Assembly (NCBI GenBank): GCA_900766055.1
Contig: CAAFTZ010000002.1
Span: 6,301-70,300 of the forward strand
Reading direction: 5' to 3'
From: an uncultured Parasutterella sp.
GTDB lineage: Bacteria > Pseudomonadota > Gammaproteobacteria > Burkholderiales > Burkholderiaceae_F
Length of the DNA: 64,000 nucleotides
The notes under the pieces are model-generated. The model did not search any database. It was not told the origin of the DNA and saw nothing but the letters and a program-made list of their open reading frames with translations. Position 1 is the first letter of the stretch. Every line of letters begins with the position of its first letter. The position numbers and the translations under genes are program-made. Of the stretch, positions 1-7,106 are shown one piece after another.

Positions 1-1
1 T

Positions 2-46
2 CTGAAGTTCGATTATGTACTGCCCAAAGCGCCGGCTGAGGATTGA
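2..46 (+). CDS. C-terminal end of an unidentified protein (partial)
   Basis: An open frame enters from the left edge and ends at a TGA; its last residues read LKFDYVLPKAPAED. Fourteen residues are too few to name a family, and no downstream terminator helps confirm it. It is listed because the following 350 bases hold no better coding frame, so this is the most likely end of the upstream gene. It could equally be a chance frame. Confidence 0.25.
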   Translation: MKFDYVLPKAPAED

Positions 47-399
47 GTCCTTGAGGCGGCTCTTTGAAATCGAAAGCTGCGGTGAGTCGATCCCTCATCA
101 AAGTTAAATATTCAGATGTATTCATTGGTTATCCGTAAAAATGCCTGCGGTTCGCCGAGAACACGCGCTGAACATGAGCTTATTTTAGAGAGAAAAAACC
201 GCTGATTTTCGGAGAAGAGACAGAAAAAAACGATAGTTAGAGGTAGGACTACTAGGCAAAGGAAGGAAATTACCCGTCTTGGCAAGAAGATGAACTCGGA
301 AGTTTTCATGCTCAATCTTGGATTTTTGCCTAAAGCTTTTACTTCTAAAGAGTTATAAAAGAGATACCAACTTCTTTGCAACCTTTTAAGGGACTGATT
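47..399. other. Intergenic region upstream of the PsiF-repeat gene
   Basis: About 350 bases without a convincing gene. A long minus-strand open frame crosses it, but that frame runs antisense through the PsiF gene and has no family features. A TATAAA at 354-359 could be a -10 box, but I see no -35 at the proper distance. No TGTCA repeats of the Pho-box type are present, although the downstream gene belongs to a family named for phosphate starvation. Confidence 0.4.
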
Positions 400-720
400 A
401 TGAAACGTTTGGTTTTGATTGCCTCTCTCCTGGGTTTTGCCGTATGTATGAATCCGGCCATCGCAAAAGACACTTCGGAACATCTCACCGCTCAGCAAAA
501 TAAGATGTCTTACTGCAGCAAAGAAGCTGCGGCTAAGGATCTTCACGGCGATAAGCGTAAGGAATTCATGAAGGAGTGCTTGTCCAAGAAAGTTGATGAC
601 GGAAAAAAGAAACTTACCAAACAGCAGGAAAAAATGGTCAAGTGCAGCAAGGAGGCTAAAGAGAAAGCACTGAAAGGCGAGCTTCGCAAGAAGTTTATGT
701 CTGATTGTCTGAAGGATTAA
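400..720 (+). CDS. psiF: PsiF-repeat periplasmic protein
   Basis: This is a secreted protein of 106 residues. A signal peptide (residues 1-22, cleavage after NPAIA) precedes two copies of the PsiF repeat at about 32-63 and 75-106. Each copy has the pattern QQ-x-KM-x2-CSKEA, a GxxR(K)K(E)FM segment and a C-terminal Cys-Leu, giving cysteine pairs 39/60 and 82/103. The E. coli relative is phosphate-starvation-inducible; its biochemical role is unknown to me. The ATG at 400 is chosen over an in-frame upstream codon at 376 because AAGGGA lies just ahead of it and the signal peptide starts there. The family call is firm; phosphate control here is not shown by the sequence. Confidence 0.85.
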   Translation: MKRLVLIASLLGFAVCMNPAIAKDTSEHLTAQQNKMSYCSKEAAAKDLHGDKRKEFMKECLSKKVDDGKKKLTKQQEKMVKCSKEAKEKALKGELRKKFMSDCLKD

Positions 721-737
721 TCTCAGGATTCCGATGG

Positions 738-761
738 GCCGTCCGTCTAAACACGGGCGGC
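738..761 (+). terminator. Hairpin downstream of psiF
   Basis: A nine-pair stem (GCCGTCCGT with ACGGGCGGC, one G-U) with a six-base loop follows the psiF stop by 17 bases. The T-tract after it is poor, so it may only protect the 3' end, with the hairpin at 812-841 doing the termination. Confidence 0.45.
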
Positions 762-811
762 TCGATTTCGGCTTGAGAAAGCGGAGTCGGTGCGAACCGA
801 TTTTGGCAAAA

Positions 812-841
812 GAAAAGCGCATTCTTTACGATGCGCTTTTC
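812..841. terminator. Bidirectional terminator between psiF and tRNA-Asn
   Basis: A perfect 11-pair stem (GAAAAGCGCAT / ATGCGCTTTTC) with an eight-base loop. The arms give a T-run on the plus strand after psiF and another on the minus strand after the tRNA-Asn gene, so it can end both converging transcripts. Confidence 0.8.
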
Positions 842-848
842 AGAATTC

Positions 849-924
849 TGGCTCCCCGAGTTGGACTTGAACCAACGACCTGCGGATTAACAGTCCGTCG
901 CTCTACCGACTGAGCTATCGGGGA
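849..924 (-). tRNA. tRNA-Asn (GTT), copy 1
   Basis: Read on the minus strand it is a 76-base cloverleaf with acceptor TCCCCGA/TCGGGGA, discriminator G and encoded CCA. The anticodon loop CTGTTAA gives GTT for asparagine. It is identical to copy 2, which lies 61 bases upstream on the same strand; both are probably made from one transcript that ends at the hairpin at 812-841. Confidence 0.97.
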
Positions 925-985
925 ATCGTGAAATTGTCGTTTTCTCTGAGAAAACAAAACCGCTTTCGCGGCTCTAATTTTTGAT

Positions 986-1061
986 TGGCTCCCCGAGTTG
1001 GACTTGAACCAACGACCTGCGGATTAACAGTCCGTCGCTCTACCGACTGAGCTATCGGGGA
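986..1061 (-). tRNA. tRNA-Asn (GTT), copy 2
   Basis: This 76-base gene has the same sequence as copy 1, with encoded CCA and anticodon GTT. It is the promoter-proximal copy: a strong promoter-like sequence (TTGCAC, 17 bases, TATAGT on the minus strand) lies just upstream at 1076-1104. Confidence 0.97.
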
Positions 1062-1075
1062 ATCAACAAGACGAG

Positions 1076-1104
1076 ACTATATACAAGTTTTTGAAGTCGT
1101 GCAA
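1076..1104 (-). promoter_or_regulatory. Promoter of the tRNA-Asn pair
   Basis: On the minus strand, -35 TTGCAC (1104-1099), a 17-base spacer and -10 TATAGT (1081-1076). The same -35 and spacing occur before tRNA-Val and tRNA-Pro in this window, which supports the call. Confidence 0.75.
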
Positions 1105-1193
1105 ATCAAAAACTAAAAATTTTTTCATTCTTTTTCGTTTTTATATTCACTCTCTCATGAACTCCTTGATTCAAAAGGAAATTTAAAAATGTA

Positions 1194-1220
1194 AAAAGGC
1201 TCCGATTTTTTCGGAGCCTT
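1194..1220 (-). terminator. Terminator of the aminotransferase gene
   Basis: A ten-pair stem AAGGCTCCGA / TCGGAGCCTT with a five-base loop, followed on the minus strand by a T-run. It lies 25 bases past the stop of the aminotransferase gene. Confidence 0.85.
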
Positions 1221-1244
1221 CTGTAGAAACGCGTAGTTGCGAGC

Positions 1245-2447
1245 TTAGAGCACTTCTTTAATGGCTTCTGCCGTGTATTTTACGTTGTCTTTGTTCAAAG
1301 AAGCAACACACATACGGCCGCTCTTAACGATGTAGACGCCGAATTCGTCTTTCAGACGCTGAACCTGTTCGGGGTTCAGGCCAGAGAAGGAGAACATGCC
1401 CTTCTGCTGAGTGACAAAGTCAAAGTCTTTCTTGGCGCCGAGTGCTTTGAGCTCGGAAGCCAGATCCTTACGCATCTCTTTGATACGTTCGCGCATTTCG
1501 CCCAAATCTTCATGCCACTGCTTCATGAGTTCAGGATCATTGAGTACCTGAGCAACAATCTTGGCGCCGTGGGCGGGAGGATTGGAGTAGTTGGCACGAA
1601 TCAAAGCTTTCAGTTTGCTCAGGACGCGGGAGGCTTCTTCCTGGTCTTTGCAGACGACGGTCAGTGCACCGATACGTTCGCCGTAAAGAGAGAAGGACTT
1701 GGAGAAAGAGCTGGAGACGAAGAAGGGAATGCCTGCATCAGCAAATTGACGGATGGAGCCGGCATCCTCTTCAAGACCGTCACCGAAGCCCTGGTAAGCA
1801 ATATCGAGGAACGGAATCAGCTTGTTCTTAACGCAGACGTCAACAACCTGGGCCCATTGTTCTTGAGTCAGGTCATAGCCTGTGGGATTGTGGCAGCAGG
1901 CATGCAGAATCACAACGGTGTTTTCTTTCAAACCGCTGAGGCTCTTGAGCATGGCAGGGAAGTCGACGCCGTTGTTTTCTTTGTCATAGTACGGGTATTT
2001 GCCGACCTTGAATCCGGCCTGTTCAAAAATCGCAACGTGGTTCTGCCATGTCGGTGTGCTGACCACGGCTTCCGGATCTTTAAGAATGGCGGCGAGGAAG
2101 TCTGCGCCGACTTTAAGAGCTCCGGTTCCGCCGAGAGATTGAACGGTAACAGCACGCTTTTCTTTGATGATCGGAGAATCGGCACCGAAAATCAGCTTCT
2201 GAACGCCGGCGTTAAAAGCAGGGATACCGGAGATCGGAAGATAAGTATGAGGCTCGCCGGCTTCAAGAATTCTCTTTTCGGCTTCGGCAACGACGCGCAG
2301 CAGAGGCACTTTGCCGTCTTCGGTGCTGTATACGCCGATACTCAGGTTAACTTTCTTGTCGCGAGGATCGGATTTGAAAGCTTCGTTGAGGCCGAGAATG
2401 GGATCGTCGGGGGCTTGTCCGACTACATCAAAAATGGATTTGGACAT
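1245..2447 (-). CDS. Aspartate/aromatic aminotransferase (class I, PLP)
   Basis: This 400-residue cytoplasmic enzyme transfers the amino group between aspartate or aromatic amino acids and 2-oxoglutarate. Class I fold-type I features are visible: the CCHNPTGYD segment near residue 185, LDIAYQGFGDG, and the PLP lysine in SSSFSKSFSLYGERIGA near residue 250. The C-terminal SGRMCVASLNKDNV contains the substrate-carboxylate arginine. The length fits AspC/TyrB. The sequence alone does not separate AspC from TyrB, so no symbol is given. It is a single-gene unit with its own terminator, next to the polyamine operon but separated from it by that operon's terminator. Confidence 0.92.
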   Translation of the reverse strand: MSKSIFDVVGQAPDDPILGLNEAFKSDPRDKKVNLSIGVYSTEDGKVPLLRVVAEAEKRILEAGEPHTYLPISGIPAFNAGVQKLIFGADSPIIKEKRAVTVQSLGGTGALKVGADFLAAILKDPEAVVSTPTWQNHVAIFEQAGFKVGKYPYYDKENNGVDFPAMLKSLSGLKENTVVILHACCHNPTGYDLTQEQWAQVVDVCVKNKLIPFLDIAYQGFGDGLEEDAGSIRQFADAGIPFFVSSSFSKSFSLYGERIGALTVVCKDQEEASRVLSKLKALIRANYSNPPAHGAKIVAQVLNDPELMKQWHEDLGEMRERIKEMRKDLASELKALGAKKDFDFVTQQKGMFSFSGLNPEQVQRLKDEFGVYIVKSGRMCVASLNKDNVKYTAEAIKEVL

Positions 2448-2558
2448 GAGATTCTCTAGAGGTGTTAAAAAATGTCAATTACTTAGCCTAATTCAAAATT
2501 GGCGGCAAAATCGTTTTTCTAACGAAATATTTAAACTCCTGAATCTGTGAGACCGCAA

Positions 2559-2590
2559 ATAAAAAGGACCGCCGCACCGGGCAGTCCTTT
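2559..2590 (-). terminator. Terminator of the speF-potE operon
   Basis: The stem AAAGGAC / GTCCTTT is extended by GCC/GGC inside. On the minus strand it is followed by a T-run, and it lies 20 bases past the potE stop. Confidence 0.75.
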
Positions 2591-2609
2591 AACTGAGAGC
2601 AAATTGCTA

Positions 2610-3920
2610 TCAAGCTTCGTTGTTGGCGAATCTAGGTGCAATCAGTCCCCAAAGCGTCCACCCGAGGAATGTGGCTAAAGAGCCGTAGAAAACTTCTGTG
2701 ATTCCGGTAGAGAAGAGTGCGTAGAAGCTGTAGATGGCGCCGATGATTGCAATGACGTTGTAAAGTTTGGCCTTGGAGGGATCCACTTTTGCGACTTTCA
2801 TGATGACGGCAACAGCAGCCATTGACAGCAGATAAGGCATGATATTGGTGACTACGGCGAGGTCTACCAACCGGTTGAATTGTTTGAACAGTTCGGGGCT
2901 AATCGTCATGAAACAAAAGCCGGTTTGAATGGCCGTAATGATGATCATGCCAAGTACCGGAGCTTTCCATTTGTTGACTTTAGCAAAGCACTTCGGGAAG
3001 AAACCGTCGATTGCAGACTGCTGAAATACCTTAGCAATCGTGAACTGCCAACCCAGAGTAGAGCCTGCGCAGGAAAGAACAAGGAGGAAAGTGACGATCT
3101 TGCCGATGGTAGAGTTGAACATCATGGTAAAGGTCAGGCCGAAGGGAGCATTTGATTTAACCAACTCGGCATTCGGAACGATACCCGCGATGATATTGGT
3201 GGAGACAATATAGATAATAGCAACACCAATGGTAGCGGCCAGCACGGCAATAGGAACATTCTTCTCGGGATTGTCAACGGCATCACTGTTGGCACAGGCG
3301 CTCTCAAGTCCCAAGAAGGCCCATAGCGTCATAGAGATTGAAGCCCCGACAGCGGAGAAGAAAGGTTCGTTGTGCGGATTCCAGGCTTCGACATACATCG
3401 TAGGACTGAACCAGAACCAGCCGATAACGGTTAAAAGCAACACGGGAAGGATGACGCACCAAACGGCTAAGGCACTAAATTTTCCGGTGAGCGAGGCCCC
3501 CATAAAGTTTGCGGACGTACAGATCCAAAGTACGACGATCGTAGAAAGGCAAACTTGAACCGGGGTTAGTTCAATTTCCAAAAATTCGGCTCCATAGCCG
3601 ACACAGGTAATCGCGATAGCGATGTTGGCAAAAAGAAGCGAAACACCATAAGTGTAGTTAGCCATGAAGTTGCCGGCTTTGCCGAAGGCATATTCAGAAT
3701 AGCCGCCCATACCCGGACGTTTACTAAACATGCCGCACTTGGCAAAGGCATAGGCTAAACACAAGGAGCCCACGGCAGTGATGAGCCAGGAAAGAATAGA
3801 AATTGTTCCAATTTCAGCCAGTTTGGTCGGCAGCATGACGATGCCGGAGCCCATCATATTAATAGCAGTGAGAAGAGTCAGCTGAGTGACTGACATCTTG
3901 GTACGGTTTTGCTGAGACAT
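2610..3920 (-). CDS. potE: Putrescine:ornithine antiporter PotE
   Basis: This inner-membrane APC-superfamily transporter has 436 residues and about twelve hydrophobic segments. It exchanges cytoplasmic putrescine for external ornithine. It is very close to E. coli PotE as I recall it: NMMGSGIVMLPTKLAEIGTI near the N-terminus, GGYSEYAFGKAGNFMANYTY, the WAFLGLESACAN motif and WNPHNEPFFSAVGASISMTL. The related CadB is the alternative, but the partner gene directly upstream is an ornithine decarboxylase, so PotE is favoured. The start ATG has GAGGA seven bases upstream. Together, SpeF and PotE consume protons and raise internal pH in the enteric model; this role is inferred here. Confidence 0.93.
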   Translation of the reverse strand: MSQQNRTKMSVTQLTLLTAINMMGSGIVMLPTKLAEIGTISILSWLITAVGSLCLAYAFAKCGMFSKRPGMGGYSEYAFGKAGNFMANYTYGVSLLFANIAIAITCVGYGAEFLEIELTPVQVCLSTIVVLWICTSANFMGASLTGKFSALAVWCVILPVLLLTVIGWFWFSPTMYVEAWNPHNEPFFSAVGASISMTLWAFLGLESACANSDAVDNPEKNVPIAVLAATIGVAIIYIVSTNIIAGIVPNAELVKSNAPFGLTFTMMFNSTIGKIVTFLLVLSCAGSTLGWQFTIAKVFQQSAIDGFFPKCFAKVNKWKAPVLGMIIITAIQTGFCFMTISPELFKQFNRLVDLAVVTNIMPYLLSMAAVAVIMKVAKVDPSKAKLYNVIAIIGAIYSFYALFSTGITEVFYGSLATFLGWTLWGLIAPRFANNEA

Positions 3921-3987
3921 AAAAATATCCTCAAGTATGTTCTGTGTAGAGAGGCAGCGCGGAAGCGCGAACTTCCGCGCACGCGGC

Positions 3988-6183
3988 TTATTTACCTTTA
4001 GCAGTCAGACGTTCGACAGCATCTTCTTTTAGTACATAGCAGTAAACTTGTTTACCGCCCCTGCCGTTGTCTTCGACATAAACACCTTGAAGTTCGGGTG
4101 CAAATCCAGGCATCCGTCCCATGGCTTCCTGCCAAGCTAAGAAATACTTGAGCACGGGCCCGCCCCAAACTTCACCCGGGAAGCAGCACAAGACTCCCGG
4201 TGGGTAGGGCAGAGCGCCTTCAGCAGCAACTCTTCCTTCTGCATCTTCCAGACGGACGAGCTCGGCTTGGCCGCGCAGGAATGCAAAGTGGGCTTCTTGA
4301 GGATTAATGACGCTCTTGGGCATGAATTCGGTGCGGAACATTTCCTTTTGAATCTCTTTAATATTCCGCTCCTTGTAGAAGTCATGCATTTCTTGGCAGA
4401 GCTGACGGATGGAATAGTTGCGGTAGCGAGATTCGTAAGCTTTGTAAAGATTGGGCAGCACCTCTTCTAAGGGAGCGTCATCATCGAGGTATTTTTCAAA
4501 GCGAGCGATCTGGCTAACCAGGTGATCCATTTTTTCTTTATTTTCTGCGGGAGTCATGAGGAAAAGAATGGAATTGAGGTCGTTCTTTTCGGGGATGATG
4601 CCGTTATCGCGCAAGTAATTAGCCAAAATCGTTGCCGGAACGCCAAAATCTTCGTATTCGCCGGTCTCAACATTGATGCCCGGAGTCGTCAGCATAAATT
4701 TGCAGGGATCTACAAAATATTGGTTCTCCCCATACCCTTCGAAAGAATGCCATTTCTGACCCGGAACAAATTTGAAGAATTCCAGGTCTTGGGCAATCAA
4801 ATCTGTTGGGTAAGATTTCCAATCGGAGCCGCGAACTTTAGAAGGAATAAACGGTTTGATGTAGTGACAGGTTTCAAGCAGTAATTTGCGAGCATCAATA
4901 ACTGTCTTAACGCAGTCAGCCCAAAGTCTCCTGCCGGCTTCTCCTTCTTGGATTTTTGCGTTGACGTCCAAGGATGCAAACAGCGGGTAGAACGGACTGG
5001 TTGATGCATGCATCATGAAGGCGTTATTCAACACTTTGTGAGGAATATAACGGTCTTGTCCCTTAATGTGAGAGTCTTTTTTGTGAATTTGTGAAGTCTG
5101 AGAAAAACCTGCTTGCTGCTTATGAACGGACTGAGTGACGAAGATGCCGGGGTCTTCCGGTCCTAACTCGAGAAGAAGCGGGGAACAGTCACGCATCATT
5201 GGAATGAATTGTTCGTAGCCTACCCATGCGGAGTCGAAGAGGATGTAATCACAAAGGTGACCGATTTTGTCCACAACTTGTCGAGCGTTATAAATCGTGC
5301 CGTCATAAGTGCCGAGTTGGATGACTGCAAGACGGAAGGGACGCTTGGCATCCGCTTTTTCAGGACATTTTTCTCTAACTAGGCTGCGGAGATACTCTTC
5401 GTCAAAACATTTTTCGTCAATGCCGCCGATAAATCCGAAGGGGTTGCGGGCAGTTTCAAGATAAATCGGAGTAGCGCCGGCTTGCAACAGAGCTCCGTGG
5501 TTAATTGACTTGTGGTTATTTCGATCATACAAAACCAAGTCACCGGGAGTTAAAGCCGCATTTAATACAACTTTGTTAGAGGCGGAGGTTCCGTTCAAAA
5601 CGAAATAAGTCTTATCGGCATTGAATACCTTAGCGGCAGCTTTTTGAGCGGTTAGCGGTGCACCTTCATGAATTAAAAGGTCGCCCATCGCAACGTCAGC
5701 ATTGCAAAGGTCAGAGCGGAAAAGCTCTTCACCGAAAAAGTCATAGAATGCGCGGCCGGCCGGATGGCGGCGGAAGTATGCGCCTCCCTGATGTCCCGGG
5801 CAGTCAAACTGGGACTTTCCTTTGTATACGTATTGGGCGAGGGCACCGAAGAAAGGAGGAAGGAGCTTGTCTTCGTAGCGTTTGGCAGCTTCATCGATTT
5901 GACGGCCGAAAAGACGTCTGTCTGTGAGGTCATCGTTGATCACACCGACCACGTGACCGACGAGTTCTTCAGGAGTGGTGTCTTCATCGCGGAGATAAAG
6001 AAAAACGGGGATTTCCAAGGCGGTGGCATTAACCTTGTTTAATCCGCCTTTCCGATAGTCTTCAATGTCGATAACAACAGCGGAGACTTCAGTAAAGTCA
6101 GCATTTGAGAGGCAAACGACTTCACGTTCAACCTGAAGTTTATCTTTTAGTAGTGCAGAAGCTGCGACTTTAAGTTTTTGCAT
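3988..6183 (-). CDS. speF: Inducible ornithine decarboxylase SpeF
   Basis: A PLP enzyme of 731 residues that decarboxylates ornithine to putrescine. It has the three-part layout of the prokaryotic Orn/Lys/Arg decarboxylase family: an N-terminal wing domain, the core with CPGHQGGAYFRRHPAGR, ADKTYFVLNGTSASNKVV and FDSAWVGYEQF, the PLP lysine in SVHKQQAGFSQTSQIHKK, and the C-terminal domain. Length and motifs match E. coli SpeF (732) rather than LdcI or AdiA. The ATG has GGAGG nine bases upstream, and that Shine-Dalgarno lies within an 11-base sequence complementary to the end of a leader ORF 185 bases upstream. Control by a ribosome-arresting leader is therefore likely. potE follows after 67 bases. 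Confidence 0.94.
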   Translation of the reverse strand: MQKLKVAASALLKDKLQVEREVVCLSNADFTEVSAVVIDIEDYRKGGLNKVNATALEIPVFLYLRDEDTTPEELVGHVVGVINDDLTDRRLFGRQIDEAAKRYEDKLLPPFFGALAQYVYKGKSQFDCPGHQGGAYFRRHPAGRAFYDFFGEELFRSDLCNADVAMGDLLIHEGAPLTAQKAAAKVFNADKTYFVLNGTSASNKVVLNAALTPGDLVLYDRNNHKSINHGALLQAGATPIYLETARNPFGFIGGIDEKCFDEEYLRSLVREKCPEKADAKRPFRLAVIQLGTYDGTIYNARQVVDKIGHLCDYILFDSAWVGYEQFIPMMRDCSPLLLELGPEDPGIFVTQSVHKQQAGFSQTSQIHKKDSHIKGQDRYIPHKVLNNAFMMHASTSPFYPLFASLDVNAKIQEGEAGRRLWADCVKTVIDARKLLLETCHYIKPFIPSKVRGSDWKSYPTDLIAQDLEFFKFVPGQKWHSFEGYGENQYFVDPCKFMLTTPGINVETGEYEDFGVPATILANYLRDNGIIPEKNDLNSILFLMTPAENKEKMDHLVSQIARFEKYLDDDAPLEEVLPNLYKAYESRYRNYSIRQLCQEMHDFYKERNIKEIQKEMFRTEFMPKSVINPQEAHFAFLRGQAELVRLEDAEGRVAAEGALPYPPGVLCCFPGEVWGGPVLKYFLAWQEAMGRMPGFAPELQGVYVEDNGRGGKQVYCYVLKEDAVERLTAKGK

Positions 6184-6188
6184 AATAA

Positions 6189-6378
6189 TAGTCCTCCGGA
6201 TTTATTTAATAAGGTGAATAAATCCGCAACATAATTAAATGAATTGTGGGTTGGCTTTTCTCGGCAATAAAACCCCCTGAACAAGCGCTAAAAAGGCTTG
6301 AGCACTGAGAGACTTCGCGGAAGAAATTTAGAGAAAAGCAATTCGAGCCGAACCGATAAAGAATCGGCCGGAGGACTA
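6189..6378 (-). promoter_or_regulatory. speF leader: Shine-Dalgarno-sequestering inverted repeat
   Basis: In the minus-strand RNA, TAGTCCTCCGG (6378-6368) starts exactly at the stop codon of the leader ORF and is perfectly complementary over 11 bases to CCGGAGGACTA (6199-6189), which contains the speF Shine-Dalgarno. Nested inside are a nine-pair helix (6254-6262 with 6331-6339) and a five-pair hairpin (6282-6286 with 6296-6300). This gives a consistent fold that would hide the speF ribosome-binding site. A ribosome parked on the leader stop codon would cover one strand and release the other. The pairing is seen directly; the mechanism is inference. Confidence 0.75.
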
Positions 6379-6501
6379 GATGTCGGATTCGGAGAGGAAC
6401 TTATTGAAGGAGAAGCAATCACGCATCGTAAACCGCGTGAGGTGTAACGTGCGGCGCATGCCTATATTGAATAGGCACTTGCCAATGTTAAATATACACA
6501 T
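6376..6501 (-). CDS. SpeFL-like leader peptide (candidate ornithine-sensing arrest peptide)
   Basis: This small ORF lies 192 bases upstream of speF on the same strand. From the ATG at 6501 (GGGA eight bases upstream) it encodes 41 residues; an internal ATG at 6459 would give 27. Its C-terminal part reads RRTLHLTRFTMRDCFSFNKF. The E. coli SpeFL arrest peptide, as I remember it, reads RRTTHIMKFAHRNSFDFHFF over the same stretch. Identical positions include Arg-Arg-Thr, His, Phe, Arg and three later Phe, with several conservative changes. It stops at UAG, the codon at which SpeFL blocks release factor 1. Six residues follow the last Phe here, against three in E. coli. The peptide is too short for standard gene calling. 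I infer ornithine sensing from similarity and position only. Confidence 0.72.
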   Translation of the reverse strand: MCIFNIGKCLFNIGMRRTLHLTRFTMRDCFSFNKFLSESDI

Positions 6502-6520
6502 AGCAGTAATCCCAATTGTC

Positions 6521-6542
6521 ATGTCTGTCAAACAACAGACAT
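6521..6542 (-). promoter_or_regulatory. 22-base dyad at the predicted speF transcription start
   Basis: A perfect eight-pair inverted repeat, ATGTCTGT / ACAGACAT with a six-base centre, lies 4 bases past the predicted -10 box. It could be a repressor operator or a 5' mRNA hairpin; nothing in the sequence decides between them. Confidence 0.5.
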
Positions 6543-6546
6543 AAGC

Positions 6547-6575
6547 ATTCTGACAGTAAAATTTCTAGAAGTCAA
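6547..6575 (-). promoter_or_regulatory. Predicted promoter of the leader-speF-potE operon
   Basis: On the minus strand: -35 TTGACT (6575-6570), a 17-base spacer and -10 CAGAAT (6552-6547). Transcription would begin near 6540, about 40 bases ahead of the 41-residue leader ORF. Confidence 0.6.
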
Positions 6576-7106
6576 TAGATTGTTACGAAATTTAGAGAAG
6601 ATGAAAATTCTTATAAATTAGCTAGTTAGCAAAAAATAAACTCAAAATGGGATTCTATAATTAGAGGGGTTGACGATAATGGTTGATAAATATTAAACAA
6701 AGATTAAATTTGGAATAGAGAGGATTTTTTAAGGATATATCCTTCTAGAAAGTTAAGGAGTTGTTTCAGACCGATGTTTTACTTTTTCCGAAAACGAACC
6801 TCATCAGCTTATGTAATGTGCTAACTTTTATTCTATTCCGAGAGCGTCCAGCCAAGGGTGATTTTATAAATTTGAATTATTGATATTTAAATCACCCTGC
6901 GTGCTTAAGAAAAATAAGGTGCCGAAGCTTAATTGAGGGGGGTTGGTTTGAAAGTGAACTGAGAATGGATGTGTCCTTAGAACTCATCTAAAGCAGAGAA
7001 GACTGACGTCGAGGTAATCTGACCAGATCGGATGATCGGAAAACCGATGTCTTAGGATTCGTTCTAAACTTTTCAAATTCAAAGGATTCTTTAGGCAGAC
7101 ACCACC
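6576..7106. other. AT-rich intergenic region between the speF promoter and uvrB
   Basis: Over 500 bases without a supported gene between divergent genes. It holds a perfect 14-base palindrome AAGGATATATCCTT at 6731-6744 and a long stem-loop at 6855-6898. Base composition is markedly more AT-rich than the flanking genes. No convincing uvrB promoter or LexA-type operator was found by eye. Confidence 0.5.
6855..6898. repeat. Ten-pair inverted repeat with an AT-rich loop
   Basis: AGGGTGATTT (6855-6864) and AAATCACCCT (6889-6898) pair perfectly around a 24-base AT-rich loop. Neither side has a strong T-tract. It stands alone between the divergent speF and uvrB units. Confidence 0.6.

Noticed and set aside
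112..822. A 236-residue open frame on the minus strand over the PsiF gene.
   Set aside because: It is antisense to a clear PsiF-repeat gene, has no family motif or ribosome site, and runs through the hairpins after psiF.
849..1061. The duplicated tRNA-Asn genes as flanks of a mobile element.
   Set aside because: Only 61 bases separate them, and no integrase or foreign gene lies between; a tandem duplication explains them.
1512..2459. A 315-residue plus-strand frame across the aminotransferase gene.
   Set aside because: It is the antisense shadow of a well-supported enzyme gene; its composition and lack of motifs show no independent coding.
6510..6535. TGTCATGTCTGTCA read as a Pho box near the speF promoter.
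   Set aside because: The TGTCA half-sites are nine bases apart rather than 11, and the sequence is explained better by the 22-base dyad.
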